Shown: piece by piece, positions 20,891 to 28,673 of the stretch
How positions within the stretch are numbered: the first letter of the stretch is position 1
Layout: every line of letters begins with the position of its first letter
NCBI RefSeq assembly: GCF_031846415.1
Contig: NZ_JAVRHT010000013.1
Coordinates: 1-64,000, forward strand
DNA from: Rubrivirga litoralis
Lineage (GTDB): Bacteria; Bacteroidota; Rhodothermia; Rhodothermales; Rubricoccaceae
Direction: 5' to 3'
Length of the DNA stretch: 64,000 nucleotides
The notes under the pieces: model-generated
Told to the model about the DNA's origin: nothing
Seen by the model: the letters and a program-made list of their open reading frames with translations, nothing else
The model's database searches: none
Translations under genes and position numbers: made by a program

Positions 20891-21515
20891 CGCCCCGCTC
20901 CAGCACGTCGAGGCGGTAGTCCGCCGTCCGCCCCGCCCGGAGGGGCCGCCACGCAGGGTCGGCGAGGAAGGCGTCGTGGACGTCGTCGCCCGAGAGCGGG
21001 TAGTCCGTCTCGCCCGTCCAGTGGACGAGGACGAGGTGGCCGCCCCGCCCCACGGACGCGGCGCACCGCGCGCGGAGGCGGTCGAGGTCGGGCGGGGCGA
21101 GGTAGTAGCCCACCTCGCTCACGAGGACGAGGTCGAACGGCCGGTCGACCTCCGCCGAGCGCTCGTCCGGCCACTCGCCGGGGACCGCCATCCGCCGGAT
21201 CTCTACGCCGCCCCGCCCGGCGCACCGGCGGCGCGCCTGCGCGAGCGCCGCCTCGGCCACGTCGACGGCCAGGACGCGGTCGCAGCGGTCGGCGAGACGC
21301 TCGGTCAGGACCCCGTTCGCGCACCCGACCTCGAAGGCGGACGCGTACCGGGCGCGCGGGAGCGCGTCGAGCGTGGCCTCGTACTTGGCGGCCTCGTACG
21401 GGCTCGTCTCGAACGCCCACGGGTCGGGGTCGCCCTCGTAGAGCCGCTCGAAGTAGGCCGGCGCGATCGACCCGCTCTCGGTCCGGTGCGGCGTGGTCGG
21501 GGGCGGGGTGGGCAT
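20871..21515 (-). CDS. NodS-like SAM-dependent methyltransferase
   Basis: 214-residue class I methyltransferase of the nodulation-S type. Motif I is AFEVGCANGVLTERLA (about residues 62-77), the acidic loop is VLAVDVAEAAL, and the motif IV region is FDLVLVSEVGYYL. The N-terminal F..LY..DPDPWAFETSPYEAAKY box is typical of NodS-like enzymes. NodS N-methylates a deacetylated glucosamine; here the substrate is likely the product of the PIG-L deacetylase encoded upstream. Last gene of a four-gene set. The final residues (GEQGRAG) are encoded by the CTACCCTGCT tandem repeat. Confidence 0.9.
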   Translation of the reverse strand: MPTPPPTTPHRTESGSIAPAYFERLYEGDPDPWAFETSPYEAAKYEATLDALPRARYASAFEVGCANGVLTERLADRCDRVLAVDVAEAALAQARRRCAGRGGVEIRRMAVPGEWPDERSAEVDRPFDLVLVSEVGYYLAPPDLDRLRARCAASVGRGGHLVLVHWTGETDYPLSGDDVHDAFLADPAWRPLRAGRTADYRLDVLERGEQGRAG

Positions 21516-21593
21516 GGCGGGTTCGGGTCGGAGGGTTCGAGGTTGGGAGGTTCAGGGTTCGGAGTCAAGGACCGACCACCCCGCCCTGAACCC
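21516..21593. repeat. GGTTCNN heptad array between methyltransferase and PIG-L genes
   Basis: Starting just upstream of the methyltransferase start codon, about six units of roughly 7 nt built on GGTTC (GGGTTCG, GAGGTTCA and similar) run on the plus strand. A GC motif follows, and a short inverted arm (CCCTGAACCCTC) ends at the PIG-L stop codon. Confidence 0.75.
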
Positions 21594-22403
21594 TCACTCC
21601 GTTGGGTCCAGGAACAGCTCCCACGGGCGCTCGAAGTGGGCGAGCACGTCGGGGCGAAGCACGAACCCGTTCGGGTCGTCGTCGATGAGGTGCGTGGTCT
21701 GCGAGCGGTGGGCGGCGACCGCCCGGCGCTTCCGGTCGAGCACCGATGACACGTCGAGCCGCCACGCCGCGGCCTCGTGCGCGAGCGGGGCGGCGTCGGC
21801 GTCGGTCCACGCCCACACGGGGTACTCCAGCCAGCGGACCGCCGGGTCGCGGCGCGCCCGCGCGAGCGCCCACGTGGCGACGTGGTCGCAGTGCGGGTCG
21901 CGGCGCCAGGGGACGACCAGCGTGTCCGGCCGGAGGTCGGCGAGGAGCGCCTGGAGCCGGTCGGCGGCCGCCTCGAACGCCGGCGTGCCCTCGGCCGGCA
22001 GCCCGCAGTCGGGGTGGCGCAAAAACTCGACGCGCCGCTCGTGCCCCAGATGGCCCACCGCCTGCTGGGCCTCGGTCTCGCGGAGCGTGCGGAGCCGGCT
22101 CGGCGGCCACGTCGGCGAGTCGTGCGACTTCGTCCCATCGGTCACGACGACGACGTGGGCGGGGCGGCCGGCGTCGGCGAGGAGCGCGAGGAGCCCGCCG
22201 CAGCCCAGCGACTCGTCGTCGGGGTGCGGGGCCAGGACCACGACGCGGCCCAGCTCGCAGACCGCCCCGCCCGGGCGCAGCGGGTGGCGCTCGGGGTCGT
22301 CGAGGAGCGAGCCGGCCCCGCCCGCGTGGTCTTCACGGCGGCGGGGGGCGGGGCGGCGGGAGGCGCTGCGGCGGGGGGCGGGGCGGTCGGTCGTCTCAGG
22401 CAT
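21594..22403 (-). CDS. PIG-L family deacetylase
   Basis: 269 residues. After a low-complexity N-terminus of about 45 residues, the zinc-site motif APHPDDESLGCGG is followed by VVTDGTKSH, and the third zinc histidine lies in DPHCDHVA. Family members remove acetyl groups from N-acetylglucosamine in glycolipids or small glycosides. It overlaps the end of the acyl-CoA dehydrogenase-like gene by 8 bp, showing translational coupling, and precedes the NodS-like methyltransferase. The zinc ligands look intact. Confidence 0.92.
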   Translation of the reverse strand: MPETTDRPAPRRSASRRPAPRRREDHAGGAGSLLDDPERHPLRPGGAVCELGRVVVLAPHPDDESLGCGGLLALLADAGRPAHVVVVTDGTKSHDSPTWPPSRLRTLRETEAQQAVGHLGHERRVEFLRHPDCGLPAEGTPAFEAAADRLQALLADLRPDTLVVPWRRDPHCDHVATWALARARRDPAVRWLEYPVWAWTDADAAPLAHEAAAWRLDVSSVLDRKRRAVAAHRSQTTHLIDDDPNGFVLRPDVLAHFERPWELFLDPTE

Positions 22404-23592
22404 GGGAGGGCGGGGCGGAGCCGCGGGCGAGCCCGGGGCGGTCGAGGGCCGCCGCGCCGGCCGCGTCGAGCGTGGCGTCGGGGGCCGGCTGGCGGAGGTA
22501 GAGCCGGAGGTCGCGGCCGATCCGCTCGACCGGCGACGGCGGCAGGAGCCCGCGCGCGCCGACGCTCCGGTCGACGAGTTCGAGCACGTCGAGGCACGCG
22601 CGCTCGATGGCCGTCCGCGTCATCTGCGCGTAGGCCACGACGGCGCCGGGCTCGGCCTCGCCGGCGGCGTGGGCTTCCCACAGGCGGGCGGCGCCGAGGA
22701 GCCACAGCGCGCCCGTCTCGACGGCGATCGCGGCCCGCCCCGCCCGCGCGTGCTGGTGCGGATCGGCCGTGCGGCCCATCTGCCGGAGGAGACTGCCCGA
22801 GGCGTCGGCGAGCGCCTGCGCCCCGCCCAGGTGAACGGCCGCGAATCGGACCGCCCCGCCCGTAAAGTCGGGCTCGGCCGTGTAGTCGCCCGGCGCGCCG
22901 ACGAGCGCGTCGGGGCCGACGGCGAGGCCCTCGAACGAGACGCGGCCGCTGACCGAGGCGCGCATGCCCTCGGCCGTCCACGAATCCGGCTCGACGCGGT
23001 CGTCTTTCCCGTCGAGGTCTACGAGCACCATCTGCCACGAGCCGTCCGGCCAGGCCCCGTTCGCGAACGCGCGCGTCACGTGGCCGGCGCCGGAGCAGAA
23101 CACCTTCGCCCCGTGGAGGACCGCCCCGCCCTCGCCGTCGGGGTCGAGGCGCACGCCGTCGGCGGCCTCGGTATTCCACACGCCGAACAGGTGGCCGGCG
23201 TGGGCGTCGTCGGCCGCCCGCCCGCGCTGCCGCTCGGTCCCCCACGTCATCACCAAGTCGAGCGCGTTGACGTGGCCCTCGTAGACGCGGCCGACGGCGA
23301 GGCTGCCGCGGCCGACCTCGGCGAGCACGCGGTAGAGCGCGTGGCGCGCGCCCGGTCCGCCCAGGCCCGCCCCGCCCAACTCGGTCGGGAGCGTCGCCGT
23401 GAGCAGGCCGGCCTCGCCCAACCGGTCGAACGCCTCCTGGGGGAACGCGCGGTCGGCGTCGCGGTCGGCGGCCGTCTCGGCGATCTGGTCGGCCACGGCA
23501 GCGGCCGCCTGGACGAGCGCGTCGATGCCCTGCCCCGAACGCGGGGCGGGGTGGGGAGCCGACGGGCGGGGCGGGGCGGGGGAGGTGCTCAT
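22396..23592 (-). CDS. acyl-CoA dehydrogenase-like flavoprotein
   Basis: 398 residues. N-terminal helical domain (FPQEAFDRLGEAGLLTATLPTELGGAG), central beta domain (GAKVFCSGAGHVTRAFA, VSFEGLAVGPDALVG) and C-terminal helical domain (ERACLDVLELVDRSVGARGLL). The FAD-domain architecture of the ACAD family is clear but the sequence is divergent, and its place between a glycosyltransferase and a PIG-L deacetylase argues against plain beta-oxidation. It may oxidise a lipid-linked or amino-sugar intermediate. ATGA overlap with the glycosyltransferase upstream and 8-bp overlap with PIG-L downstream. The frame is open far upstream, but the ATG at 23592 is at the overlap and fits the family N-terminus. 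Confidence 0.85.
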   Translation of the reverse strand: MSTSPAPPRPSAPHPAPRSGQGIDALVQAAAAVADQIAETAADRDADRAFPQEAFDRLGEAGLLTATLPTELGGAGLGGPGARHALYRVLAEVGRGSLAVGRVYEGHVNALDLVMTWGTERQRGRAADDAHAGHLFGVWNTEAADGVRLDPDGEGGAVLHGAKVFCSGAGHVTRAFANGAWPDGSWQMVLVDLDGKDDRVEPDSWTAEGMRASVSGRVSFEGLAVGPDALVGAPGDYTAEPDFTGGAVRFAAVHLGGAQALADASGSLLRQMGRTADPHQHARAGRAAIAVETGALWLLGAARLWEAHAAGEAEPGAVVAYAQMTRTAIERACLDVLELVDRSVGARGLLPPSPVERIGRDLRLYLRQPAPDATLDAAGAAALDRPGLARGSAPPSHA

Positions 23593-24626
23593 GCGGCCAG
23601 GGTCAGCGTGCGGGGCGGTGGGGCGGGGAGGGCGAGGCGGTTGTCCAGCGATAGTGCGCGGAGCCGTGCGGCCGCCACGCGGAGGTCGCGCAGGACGCGC
23701 TCGATGGCGTCGGCGTCCTCGTCGGGCGGCGGCTCGGGCGGATGCGTCAGCTCGGGCGGGGCGGGGCGGCTGGGGTGCTCGCGGACGAACCGGCCCAGGC
23801 ACGCCAGCCGGCGCTCGGCCGCCGCCGCGCTCTCGACGCGGACGCCCGCGCCGGCCTCGGCCTGCCCGGTCCACCACCCGAGCGCGTCGGCCAGCCCGCC
23901 CGAGGCCCGCCCCACGACGCGCGCCGACGTCGCCGCTCGGAAGCGGTAGCTGTGGCGGACGCGCCCGCCCACGGCCTCGACGGCGCGGACGAGCGCGACG
24001 TCCTCGGAGGCGGGCACCGGAGGGAGCCCGCCGGCCCGCCGGTACGCCGCTGCCGTCACGGCGAGGCACGCCCCGAAGTGCTGGTGATGGCGCGGGAACG
24101 GGTCCCACGCGCAGGGCGCGTAGAGCGCGCAGACCTCCTCGAGCGCCCGCCGGTACCCGATGTCGAGCAGGAACATCCGCCGGACCGCCGGGGGCAGCGC
24201 CGCCCGCTCGGCGGGGTCCAGCGTCACGCGTCCGCCGACGAGGTCGGCCCCGGCGTCGACCTCGGCCTGGGCGCTCGCGACCCAGTCCGGCGGCACGCGC
24301 GTGTCGGCGTCCGTCGTCAGGATCAGGCCGCCCCGCCCGAGCGCGGCGAACCGCGCGCACGCCGCGTCGAGCACGAACTGCCGCGCGCGGCCGACGTGGG
24401 CCTCGGGCGGGGCGAGCTCGACCTCGACCGCGTGGAGGCGGAGCCCCGGGTGCGCCCGCCCCGCCCGCTCCAGCGCCTCGCGCGAGCCGTCGCGGCAGTT
24501 GTTGAGCAGGACGACAACCTCGAACGCCCCCGGCGCCAGCGGCCGCCCCGCCCCGTCGCGCTGCGCGGCCAGCGAGGCGACAAGCTGCGGCAGGCGTTCG
24601 GCCTCGTCCCGCGCCGGCACGCCCAC
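23589..24626 (-). CDS. glycosyltransferase family 2
   Basis: 345 residues from GTG; GT-A fold. First strand VGVPARDEAERLPQLVASL, nucleotide-binding LILTTDADTRVPPDW with the DxD-like DAD, FGACLAVTAAAYRRAGGLPPVPASEDVALVRAV with the ED acceptor motif. The true start may lie a few codons upstream since the first beta strand is short. First gene of the operon GT2 - ACAD - PIG-L - methyltransferase. The C-terminal 90 residues are proline-rich then helical (DADAIERVLRDLRVAAARL). Confidence 0.9.
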   Translation of the reverse strand: MGVPARDEAERLPQLVASLAAQRDGAGRPLAPGAFEVVVLLNNCRDGSREALERAGRAHPGLRLHAVEVELAPPEAHVGRARQFVLDAACARFAALGRGGLILTTDADTRVPPDWVASAQAEVDAGADLVGGRVTLDPAERAALPPAVRRMFLLDIGYRRALEEVCALYAPCAWDPFPRHHQHFGACLAVTAAAYRRAGGLPPVPASEDVALVRAVEAVGGRVRHSYRFRAATSARVVGRASGGLADALGWWTGQAEAGAGVRVESAAAAERRLACLGRFVREHPSRPAPPELTHPPEPPPDEDADAIERVLRDLRVAAARLRALSLDNRLALPAPPPRTLTLAA

Positions 24627-24828
24627 GCAGGCGGCGAGGGCGGGGTGGGGCGCGGGCAGGGAGAGCGGGATAGGGCGGATGGCCGTCGCGGAACGTGTGC
24701 GTTGCCTACTCGGCGCCGCCGCCCCCGGTGCCGTCCTGACCCCGCGTTCGGGGGCGGCCTCACGCGCCCCTACGCCGCGGCCCGAAGTCCGCCGCCCCGC
24801 CCAGGCAGCGTCGGCGGGCGGGGTGGCG

Positions 24829-25884
24829 CTACGTGAGCGGCTCGTGCCCCCGCAGCTCGTTGTTCCGGTCCGTCGCCTCGTCCGCCGGGCGCGTGAGCGC
24901 GCTCGGGGCCGCGTCCGAGAACGACTCCCAGCCCGTCCGCCGCTCGTCGCCTTTCGGTCCGGTGGGGGCGGGGAGGAGCCGGGCCGCGAGCTTCGCCGCC
25001 CCGCCCACGAGCCCGGGCGCGACGCCGTCGAGGGCGGCGCCGAGCGTGGCCGGCAGCGTCAGCGTGAGGGCCGCGTCGCCGTGGCGGAGCGCGTCGACGA
25101 CCTTGTCGGCCGCTCGGTCGCCGCTGATCGAGAGGAGCGGGTTGGCGTCGGCGGCCGCGAACCACGCGAACTCCGCCTCGTGGTCGCCCTTGGTGTGGGC
25201 GTTGGGGTGCGAGCCCGTGCGCATGAGGCCCGGCGTGATCGTCGTCACGCGGACGCCCGACGCGGCCAGCTCGGCGCGCACGGCGTCGGCGTAGCCCACG
25301 AGCGCGTGCTTGCCCACCGAGTACGGGGCGAGGTGCGGGGCGGCCACGCGCCCGGCCACCGACGACACGTACCCGATCCGGGCGCCGTCGCCCAGGTGCG
25401 GGCGGAGAGCTTCGGTCAAATAGTAGCCGCCCCAAAAGTGGACGTCCAGCGACCGCCGGTAGTCCTCCTCCGCCATGTGCGCCTCCGGGCCGACCCCGAT
25501 GACGCCGGCGTCGTGGAGGAGCACGGACGGCGGCCCCAGCTCCCGCGCCACGCGGGCGACGGCGGCCTCGACCTGCTCGCGGTCGCGCACGTCGCACGGG
25601 ACGGCGATCGCCGCCCCGCCCGTGAGCGCGGCGCCCAGGAGCGGACCGCCCCGCCCTCCCAGGTCGGCGAGGGCGGCGTCGAGGTCCGCCTCGGTCCGCG
25701 CGAGGAGCGCGACGCGGGCGCCCTCGGCCACGAGGCGGCGGGCGACGAGCAGGCCGAGCCCGCGGCTCCCGCCCGAGATCACGACCGTGCGGCCGGCGAA
25801 CGAGAGGGCGCGGCGGCGGCGGAGCGCCCGGGCCGCGGCCCAGGCCCCCACCCCGCCCAGCGCGAGCTTGGTGTTGGCGGTCAT
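24829..25884 (-). CDS. short-chain dehydrogenase/reductase
   Basis: 351 residues. A hydrophobic N-terminus (LALGGVGAWAAARAL) precedes the Rossmann motif VVISGGSRGLGLLVARRL; NNAG is replaced by HDAG, the catalytic motif is SSVAGRVAAPHLAPYSVGKHAL (Ser, Tyr, Lys), followed by PGLMRTG. The extra 90-residue C-terminus and the N-terminal segment suggest membrane association, as in SDR39U/'SDR family oxidoreductase' long forms. It overlaps the end of the alcohol dehydrogenase gene by 4 bp (ATGA), so the pair is co-translated; both could act on the same alcohol or ketone. Confidence 0.92.
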   Translation of the reverse strand: MTANTKLALGGVGAWAAARALRRRRALSFAGRTVVISGGSRGLGLLVARRLVAEGARVALLARTEADLDAALADLGGRGGPLLGAALTGGAAIAVPCDVRDREQVEAAVARVARELGPPSVLLHDAGVIGVGPEAHMAEEDYRRSLDVHFWGGYYLTEALRPHLGDGARIGYVSSVAGRVAAPHLAPYSVGKHALVGYADAVRAELAASGVRVTTITPGLMRTGSHPNAHTKGDHEAEFAWFAAADANPLLSISGDRAADKVVDALRHGDAALTLTLPATLGAALDGVAPGLVGGAAKLAARLLPAPTGPKGDERRTGWESFSDAAPSALTRPADEATDRNNELRGHEPLT

Positions 25885-27098
25885 GCCTCCACCTTCTGCG
25901 TCCGCACCTCGACCTCGTGGTCGTCGTCCCAGGACGTGTCGAGGACCACCTTGACGCAGTCGTCGTCCTTGTCGCGGAACGTCTCGTAGAGCTCGGGGGC
26001 CTTCGCCAGCGGCGCCTTGTGCGTGATGATGTACGACGGGTCGAGCTCGCCCCGCTCGACGTGCCCGAGCAGGTCGCGGATGTACTTCTGGACGTGCGTC
26101 TGGCCCATCTTGAACGTGAGCCCCTTCCCGAAGGCGGCCCCCATGTTCACGTGGTTGAGGACGCCGCCGTAGACGCCGGCGATGCTGACCGTGCCGCCCT
26201 TGCCGCAGCTCTGGATGGCCTCGATGAGCGCCGTCCCGCGGTCGGTCTGGAGCTTCAGCGCCTGCTCCGCCTTTTGCGCCACGCCCGTCAGCCCGAGGCC
26301 GTGGGCTTCGAGCCCGACGGCGTCGATGCAAGCGTTGGGGCCGCGGCCGTCGTTGACCTCCTTGAGCTTGTCGAACACGTCCTCGTCCTCGAAGTTGAGG
26401 ACCGTCGAGCCCGCGAACTGCTCGGCCATGCGGAGCCGCTCGGGGATCCGGTCGATGCCGATCACCTGGGCGCCCAGCATCTTGGCCGAGATCTGCGCGA
26501 ACAGGCCGACCGGCCCGCAGCCCCACACGGCGACCACGTCGCCCTGCTGGATGTCGCAGTTGACGGCGGCCTGGTAGCCGGTCGGGTAGATGTCGGTGAG
26601 GAACAGGACCTGCTCGTCGGTCAGCGACTCCGGCACCTTGAGCGGGCCGACGTCGGCGTAGGGCACGCGGACGTACTCGGCCTGGCCGCCGTCGAACCCG
26701 CCCATCATGTGGCTGTAGCCGTAGAGGCCGGCGCCGCCGTAGCCGTAGGCCGCGGCCTGCACCTCCTTGTTGGGGTTCGAGTTGTCGCACAGGCTGTACT
26801 CGTCCCGGTTGCAGTAGTGGCAGTGCCCGCACGCGATGGGGAACGGGACGACCACGCGGTCGCCCTTTTTCAGCGTCTGCACGCCGCTGCCGACTTCGAC
26901 GACCTCGCCCATGAACTCGTGGCCGAGGATGTCGCCGTCCTCCATCGTCGGGATGTAGCCGTCGAACAGGTGGAGGTCGCTCCCGCAGATCGCGGTCAGC
27001 GAGACGTCGATGATGCAGTCGTGGGCGTCGAGGATCTGGGGGTCGTCGACGGTGTCGACGGAGACGTCGCCTGTGCCGTGCCAGCGGAGCGCTTTCAT
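25881..27098 (-). CDS. zinc-dependent alcohol dehydrogenase (formaldehyde dehydrogenase-like)
   Basis: 405-residue medium-chain dehydrogenase. Catalytic zinc: CGSDLHLFDG (Cys near residue 39) and GHEFMGEVVEVG (His-Glu); structural zinc: CGHCHYCNRDEYSLC; Rossmann motif VWGCGPVGLFAQISAKMLGA with D at IGIDRI giving NAD preference. The size and the FPIACGHCHYCNRDEYSLCD.SNPN motif resemble the glutathione-independent formaldehyde dehydrogenase-like group. Clear ATG. First gene of a two-gene operon with the SDR. Confidence 0.94.
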   Translation of the reverse strand: MKALRWHGTGDVSVDTVDDPQILDAHDCIIDVSLTAICGSDLHLFDGYIPTMEDGDILGHEFMGEVVEVGSGVQTLKKGDRVVVPFPIACGHCHYCNRDEYSLCDNSNPNKEVQAAAYGYGGAGLYGYSHMMGGFDGGQAEYVRVPYADVGPLKVPESLTDEQVLFLTDIYPTGYQAAVNCDIQQGDVVAVWGCGPVGLFAQISAKMLGAQVIGIDRIPERLRMAEQFAGSTVLNFEDEDVFDKLKEVNDGRGPNACIDAVGLEAHGLGLTGVAQKAEQALKLQTDRGTALIEAIQSCGKGGTVSIAGVYGGVLNHVNMGAAFGKGLTFKMGQTHVQKYIRDLLGHVERGELDPSYIITHKAPLAKAPELYETFRDKDDDCVKVVLDTSWDDDHEVEVRTQKVEA

Positions 27099-27280
27099 AT
27101 CAATGGGGCGGGGTGGAGGGGCCGCGTCCACCCCGCCCCGCCCGTCGCGGTTGCGTCCTGGGGCCGCGTTCGGGCCGTCCCCGACGCCGCTGTCCGGGGA
27201 CCCGCCCCGCCCGAACGCGCCCCGCCCCCGGCCGCGTGAGCAACCGGGGGCGGGGTGGAGGGCCAGGACGGGCGGGTCGG

Positions 27281-28447
27281 CTACATCGTCCCGAACGCCT
27301 CCTTCAGCCGGTCGACGGCCAGCGCCTGGGCGTTTACGGCCTGCTCGAGGACGGCGGCCATCCCGAAAAACTCGTGGGTCACGCCCGGGTACACCTCGCG
27401 GACCACGTCCACGCCGGCCGCCCGCATCCGGTCGGCCAGCTCGCCGCCCTCGGACTGGAGCGGGTCGATCTCGGCGTTGATGACGGTCGTCGGCGGGAAG
27501 CCGCTGTAGTCGCGGGCCGTGAGGTCCACGTACTCGTAGTCCTGCGTGCGCCAGTCGGGCGTGGCGTAGTCGAAGAACCACTCCATGAACCCGCGGCTGA
27601 GCGGGACGGCGTTCGCGTACCGCTCGTAGCTCTCGGACTCGACGTCGCCGTCGGCGATGGGGTACACCGAGACGACGGCGTCGGGGACGCGCCCGCCTCG
27701 CTCCTGCGCCATGAGCGCGACGGCGACGGACAGGTTGCCGCCGGCGCTCTCGCCGGCCGTCGCGATCCGGTCGGGGTCGCCGCCGAGCTCGGCCGCGTTC
27801 TTCGTCACCCAGTCGTAGGCCGCGTAGGAGTCCTCGTGGAACGCGGGGTAGACGACGTCCGGGGCCTGGCGGTAGGCCACCGAGACCACGATGGCCCCGG
27901 CCTTCTCGGCGAGCGCCCGCGCCGAGGGCTCGTACGTGTCGAGGTCGGCGATGACCCAGCCGCCGCCGTGGTAGTACACGACGACCGGGAGCGGGCCGGG
28001 GCCGGCGTCGAGGGGCGTGTACGTCCGCACGAGGACGCCGTCGTCGGTGCTCACGGGCAAGATCCGGTGGCCGATGTCGACCGCGGGCGAGGACGGCGGG
28101 AGGCCCGTCCGCATGAGGAGCGAGGCGACGGCCTCGGCCGGGAGCTTCCCGTTGCGGACCTGGAACGGGGTCATCTCGGTGAACGGCGGCTGCTCGTAGG
28201 CCCCGAGCCGCTCGATCACGGCCAGCATCTGCGGGTCGATCGTCGGCCCCCAGGGCGGGGCGGAGCCGGACGGCGTGATGTCCATCGGGTCCGTGGCCGC
28301 GACGGACGGGCCGACCTCGGCGTCGGCGGGCGGGGCGGGCATGTCGGCCCGGTCCATGTCGGTCCGGCCCATGTCGGAGCCCATCGACGGCGTGCCGCAC
28401 CCGGCCCCGACGACGGCGAGTGCGAGGAGGAAGGGAGAGAATTTCAT
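27281..28447 (-). CDS. alpha/beta hydrolase lipoprotein (HSL family)
   Basis: 388 residues. Lipoprotein signal MKFSPFLLALAVVGAGC, a Met/Asp-rich linker, then a hormone-sensitive-lipase-type hydrolase: oxyanion motif YYHGGGWVIADLD, nucleophile elbow GESAGGN, acid in NAEIDPLQ and His in GVTHEFFGM. Probably an envelope-anchored esterase or lipase for short acyl esters. All triad residues are visible. The upstream ATG in frame would add 12 residues and break the signal peptide, so the ATG at 28447 is preferred. Confidence 0.92.
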   Translation of the reverse strand: MKFSPFLLALAVVGAGCGTPSMGSDMGRTDMDRADMPAPPADAEVGPSVAATDPMDITPSGSAPPWGPTIDPQMLAVIERLGAYEQPPFTEMTPFQVRNGKLPAEAVASLLMRTGLPPSSPAVDIGHRILPVSTDDGVLVRTYTPLDAGPGPLPVVVYYHGGGWVIADLDTYEPSARALAEKAGAIVVSVAYRQAPDVVYPAFHEDSYAAYDWVTKNAAELGGDPDRIATAGESAGGNLSVAVALMAQERGGRVPDAVVSVYPIADGDVESESYERYANAVPLSRGFMEWFFDYATPDWRTQDYEYVDLTARDYSGFPPTTVINAEIDPLQSEGGELADRMRAAGVDVVREVYPGVTHEFFGMAAVLEQAVNAQALAVDRLKEAFGTM

Positions 28448-28661
28448 GCCGTGTACGGGAGGAAAAAGAAAGCGGGAGCCCATGGGCCAGGGGCGGGCAG
28501 GAGAGGGGCCTTAGACGAGGCGTTCCCGCTGCTGTGCCCCCAGGCCGCCCACGGCGGCCCATTTCAGGGGCCTCCCCGGGCTCCGACTCGGGAAATACCC
28601 GTTCCAACAACGATCGCCCCGCGCCCTACCCCGAGCGGGGCGGCGGGCGGGGCGGGCGGTC

Positions 28662-28669
28662 TAGCTTCG
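28662..28669 (+). promoter_or_regulatory. TAGCTTCG promoter-like site touching the endonuclease start
   Basis: Matches TAnnTTYG and ends 4 bp before the ATG at 28674, implying a leaderless transcript if used. The related TAGCTTTG and TAGCTTGG occur before the genes at 60486 and 61128. Confidence 0.42.
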
Positions 28670-28673
28670 GGCC

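Noticed and set aside
22396..24360. Acyl-CoA dehydrogenase as a 654-residue fusion
   Set aside because: The N-terminal 256 codons overlap the glycosyltransferase gene and look random; the ATG at 23592 at the ATGA overlap gives a normal-length protein.
24627..24828. Possible upstream extension of the GT2 gene or a small gene in the GT-SDR spacer
   Set aside because: The frame is open but offers no good start codon, and the text (RPIPLSLPAPHPALAA) has no similarity to GT2 N-termini; only GC motifs are otherwise visible.
25881..28610. Alcohol dehydrogenase as a 909-residue fusion
   Set aside because: The upstream part is out of frame with the real esterase gene and has no domain; the ATG at 27098 is standard.
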